Shown here: positions 63,034-64,000 of the stretch, piece by piece
Layout: the number at the start of each line of letters is the position of its first letter
Numbering within the stretch: the stretch's first letter is position 1
Source of the DNA: Mageeibacillus sp.
GTDB lineage: Bacteria; Bacillota; Clostridia; Saccharofermentanales; Saccharofermentanaceae
Reading direction: 5' to 3'
Length of the DNA: 64,000 nt
NCBI GenBank assembly: GCA_022484595.1
Contig: JAKVLB010000004.1
Span: 62,001-126,000 of the forward strand
Notes under the pieces: generated by a model
The model's input: the letters and a program-made list of their open reading frames with translations, nothing else
The model's database searches: none
What the model was told of the DNA's origin: nothing
Program-made: the position numbers and the translations under genes

Positions 63034-63672
63034 TCATCCTTCATTCTTTTTAATCGGGTGCCGGATCACTGTCTTCAGTTTCTCTGGTTCAACCTTCCTG
63101 GCATCGCTCAGATAGATTTCATGGTGCAAGCGCTGATCTGTAATATCCAGCACACAGCCTTGCTCTTGCATGTAGCGATGCATCAGTTCCACCGTGGCAG
63201 GCTCATCATCATAAGAGCCGATATGCATACACTGGACGCACAGCCCTTCGTCATAACTGAAGAACTCGACCTTGGAGAAATCCATCTTCTTTTTCTGAGT
63301 GGCTTCTTCTACAGCCCAGTCAAATTCCGCTCTCGTCACGAAGTCTGGCAGGCGAATGACAGAAATCCAATTGAACTGATCCTTATGAGCGTAGTCTACG
63401 CCAGTAACTCCGTCCAGCCACCAGAATCCCTCCAGAGGTGGAACATCATAATCGAAATACCCATCGATCTGATGGTCGCCCTTTTTGCTCATCTTAATGG
63501 TAAAAGCGATACCATAGAGCAGACCGATTGCCTGCTTGTATTCACCAGCCTCTTGGTTAGGATCGCCTTTGCCCCTGACGGCTATATAGTTCATTGCCGG
63601 AACCGTCACGATGGACGGCTTGTTCTTCGGCATATAGAATTCCTTATATTCCTTCTTGAAATCAAACGCCAT
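63034..63672 (-). CDS. GyrI-like small-molecule-binding protein
   Basis: The 212-residue protein begins MAFDFKKEYKEFYMPKNKPS and has SIVTVPAMNYIAVRGKGDPN, then VEFFSYDEGLCVQCMHIGSY, matching the GyrI-like (SHS2 duplicate) proteins of the COG4832 group. These bind small amphipathic molecules and some hydrolyse cyclopropanoid toxins; none of that is proven here. GAGGAG precedes the ATG. It is the first gene of a unit with the two GNATs. Confidence 0.88.
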   Translation of the reverse strand: MAFDFKKEYKEFYMPKNKPSIVTVPAMNYIAVRGKGDPNQEAGEYKQAIGLLYGIAFTIKMSKKGDHQIDGYFDYDVPPLEGFWWLDGVTGVDYAHKDQFNWISVIRLPDFVTRAEFDWAVEEATQKKKMDFSKVEFFSYDEGLCVQCMHIGSYDDEPATVELMHRYMQEQGCVLDITDQRLHHEIYLSDARKVEPEKLKTVIRHPIKKNEG

Positions 63673-63715
63673 ACCCTGTATCTCCTCACACTTCTTTATG
63701 GTAGATCCGTTATTC

Positions 63716-64000
63716 TCAAATCGTCTTTAACCGCTTAATAAGTTCAGTTACTATGCCCGAATCTTCCAATAAAGAAATACCAAAACATTTCTTCCCTGCA
63801 TCTTTTACAGACGCACCAATATGATAAGCTGTTTTTCCATCCAGAATAATGAACCGATCGTGGAATATCTGTGTCTTCTTTACCGTTAACGTTGGATACT
63901 GCGCATTGAAATTGGCAACATCTGTATTGGTCAGTCTCGCGCTCGCATATGTAATAATCTTCACATCAACACCAGTTTTCTTCTTTGCCAATATATTCAA
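63716..64000 (-). CDS. C-terminal part of an ORF6N/PLD-like protein (cut by window edge)
   Basis: The reading frame is open from the window edge. The 94 visible residues read KTQIFHDRFIILDGKTAYHI and GASVKDAGKKCFGISLLEDS, which I know from the C-terminal phospholipase-D-like part of ORF6N-domain proteins on phages and islands. The His-x-Arg and Asp fit a HKD-like site. The N-terminal domain lies beyond the window. Confidence 0.7.
   Translation of the reverse strand: MNILAKKKTGVDVKIITYASARLTNTDVANFNAQYPTLTVKKTQIFHDRFIILDGKTAYHIGASVKDAGKKCFGISLLEDSGIVTELIKRLKTI

Overview
The window looks like chromosome of an anaerobic, Gram-positive member of the Clostridia, most likely Lachnospiraceae-like. 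This is inferred from purine-rich Shine-Dalgarno sites before nearly every gene, lipobox lipoproteins, a PPi-dependent phosphofructokinase of the long type, an aldo/keto reductase with an iron-sulfur tail, and gene families typical of that group. No rRNA, tRNA or CRISPR array was found. Bases 1 to about 48.7 kb are a coherent backbone. From about 48.7 kb to the right end the sequence is visibly more AT-rich and full of broken and mobile genes, so it reads as an acquired island.

Backbone, left to right. A truncated membrane glycosyltransferase and a secreted CAP protein are followed by an acidic exported protein, a GT2 glycosyltransferase and a PAP2-type membrane phosphatase. Next is a complete phosphate-starvation operon on the minus strand, pstS-pstC-pstA-pstB-phoU-phoB-phoR, with 11-bp-spaced PhoP-box-like repeats before pstS. 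Then come a small membrane protein, an ECF sigma factor with its probable anti-sigma partner, tcdA, a GGDEF-EAL protein with degenerate active sites, an aldo/keto reductase, a HAD phosphatase and a cytidylate-kinase-like protein.

The centre (19.8 to 34 kb) is the most unusual part. A CDP-glycerol glycerophosphotransferase-like protein diverges from a two-domain nucleotidyltransferase-aminotransferase fusion. Convergent to the latter is a probable operon: a permease, two tandem paralogues that each join a YidC/Oxa1-like membrane domain to a sulfatase/LTA-synthase-like extracellular domain, a TVP38-type membrane protein, and a MalT-like LuxR regulator that overlaps it. Together these suggest an uncharacterised pathway that activates a phospho-alcohol or phosphono-type head group with CTP and transfers it to a surface polymer or lipid outside the membrane. 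This pathway is inference. Upstream sits an SPFH (band 7) protein with an overlapping ribbon-helix-helix gene, whose promoter carries a GATATC inverted repeat over the -10 box.

Next are a PPi-phosphofructokinase, a NarL-type two-component system with a three-gene ABC-2 exporter, a second three-gene ABC-2 exporter, an AraC-GNAT fusion regulator and a 1038-residue hybrid sensor kinase followed by an out-of-frame receiver-domain scrap.

The island (48.7 to 64 kb) holds a DUF4143 ATPase, a broken IS transposase, an AlbA_2 (Schlafen-like) regulator, an AbiEi antitoxin whose AbiEii toxin is reduced to 33 codons, mobilisation genes without a relaxase, an HNH nuclease beside a truncated receiver-like protein, a frameshifted and truncated HsdR, an integrase C-terminal stub, an AEP primase-helicase-PLD protein of the TOTE conflict type with a disrupted N-terminus, a lipoprotein, two GNATs with a newly noted 38-residue coupled ORF, a GyrI-like protein and a partial ORF6N-type protein. 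It reads as a decayed mobile and defence cluster.
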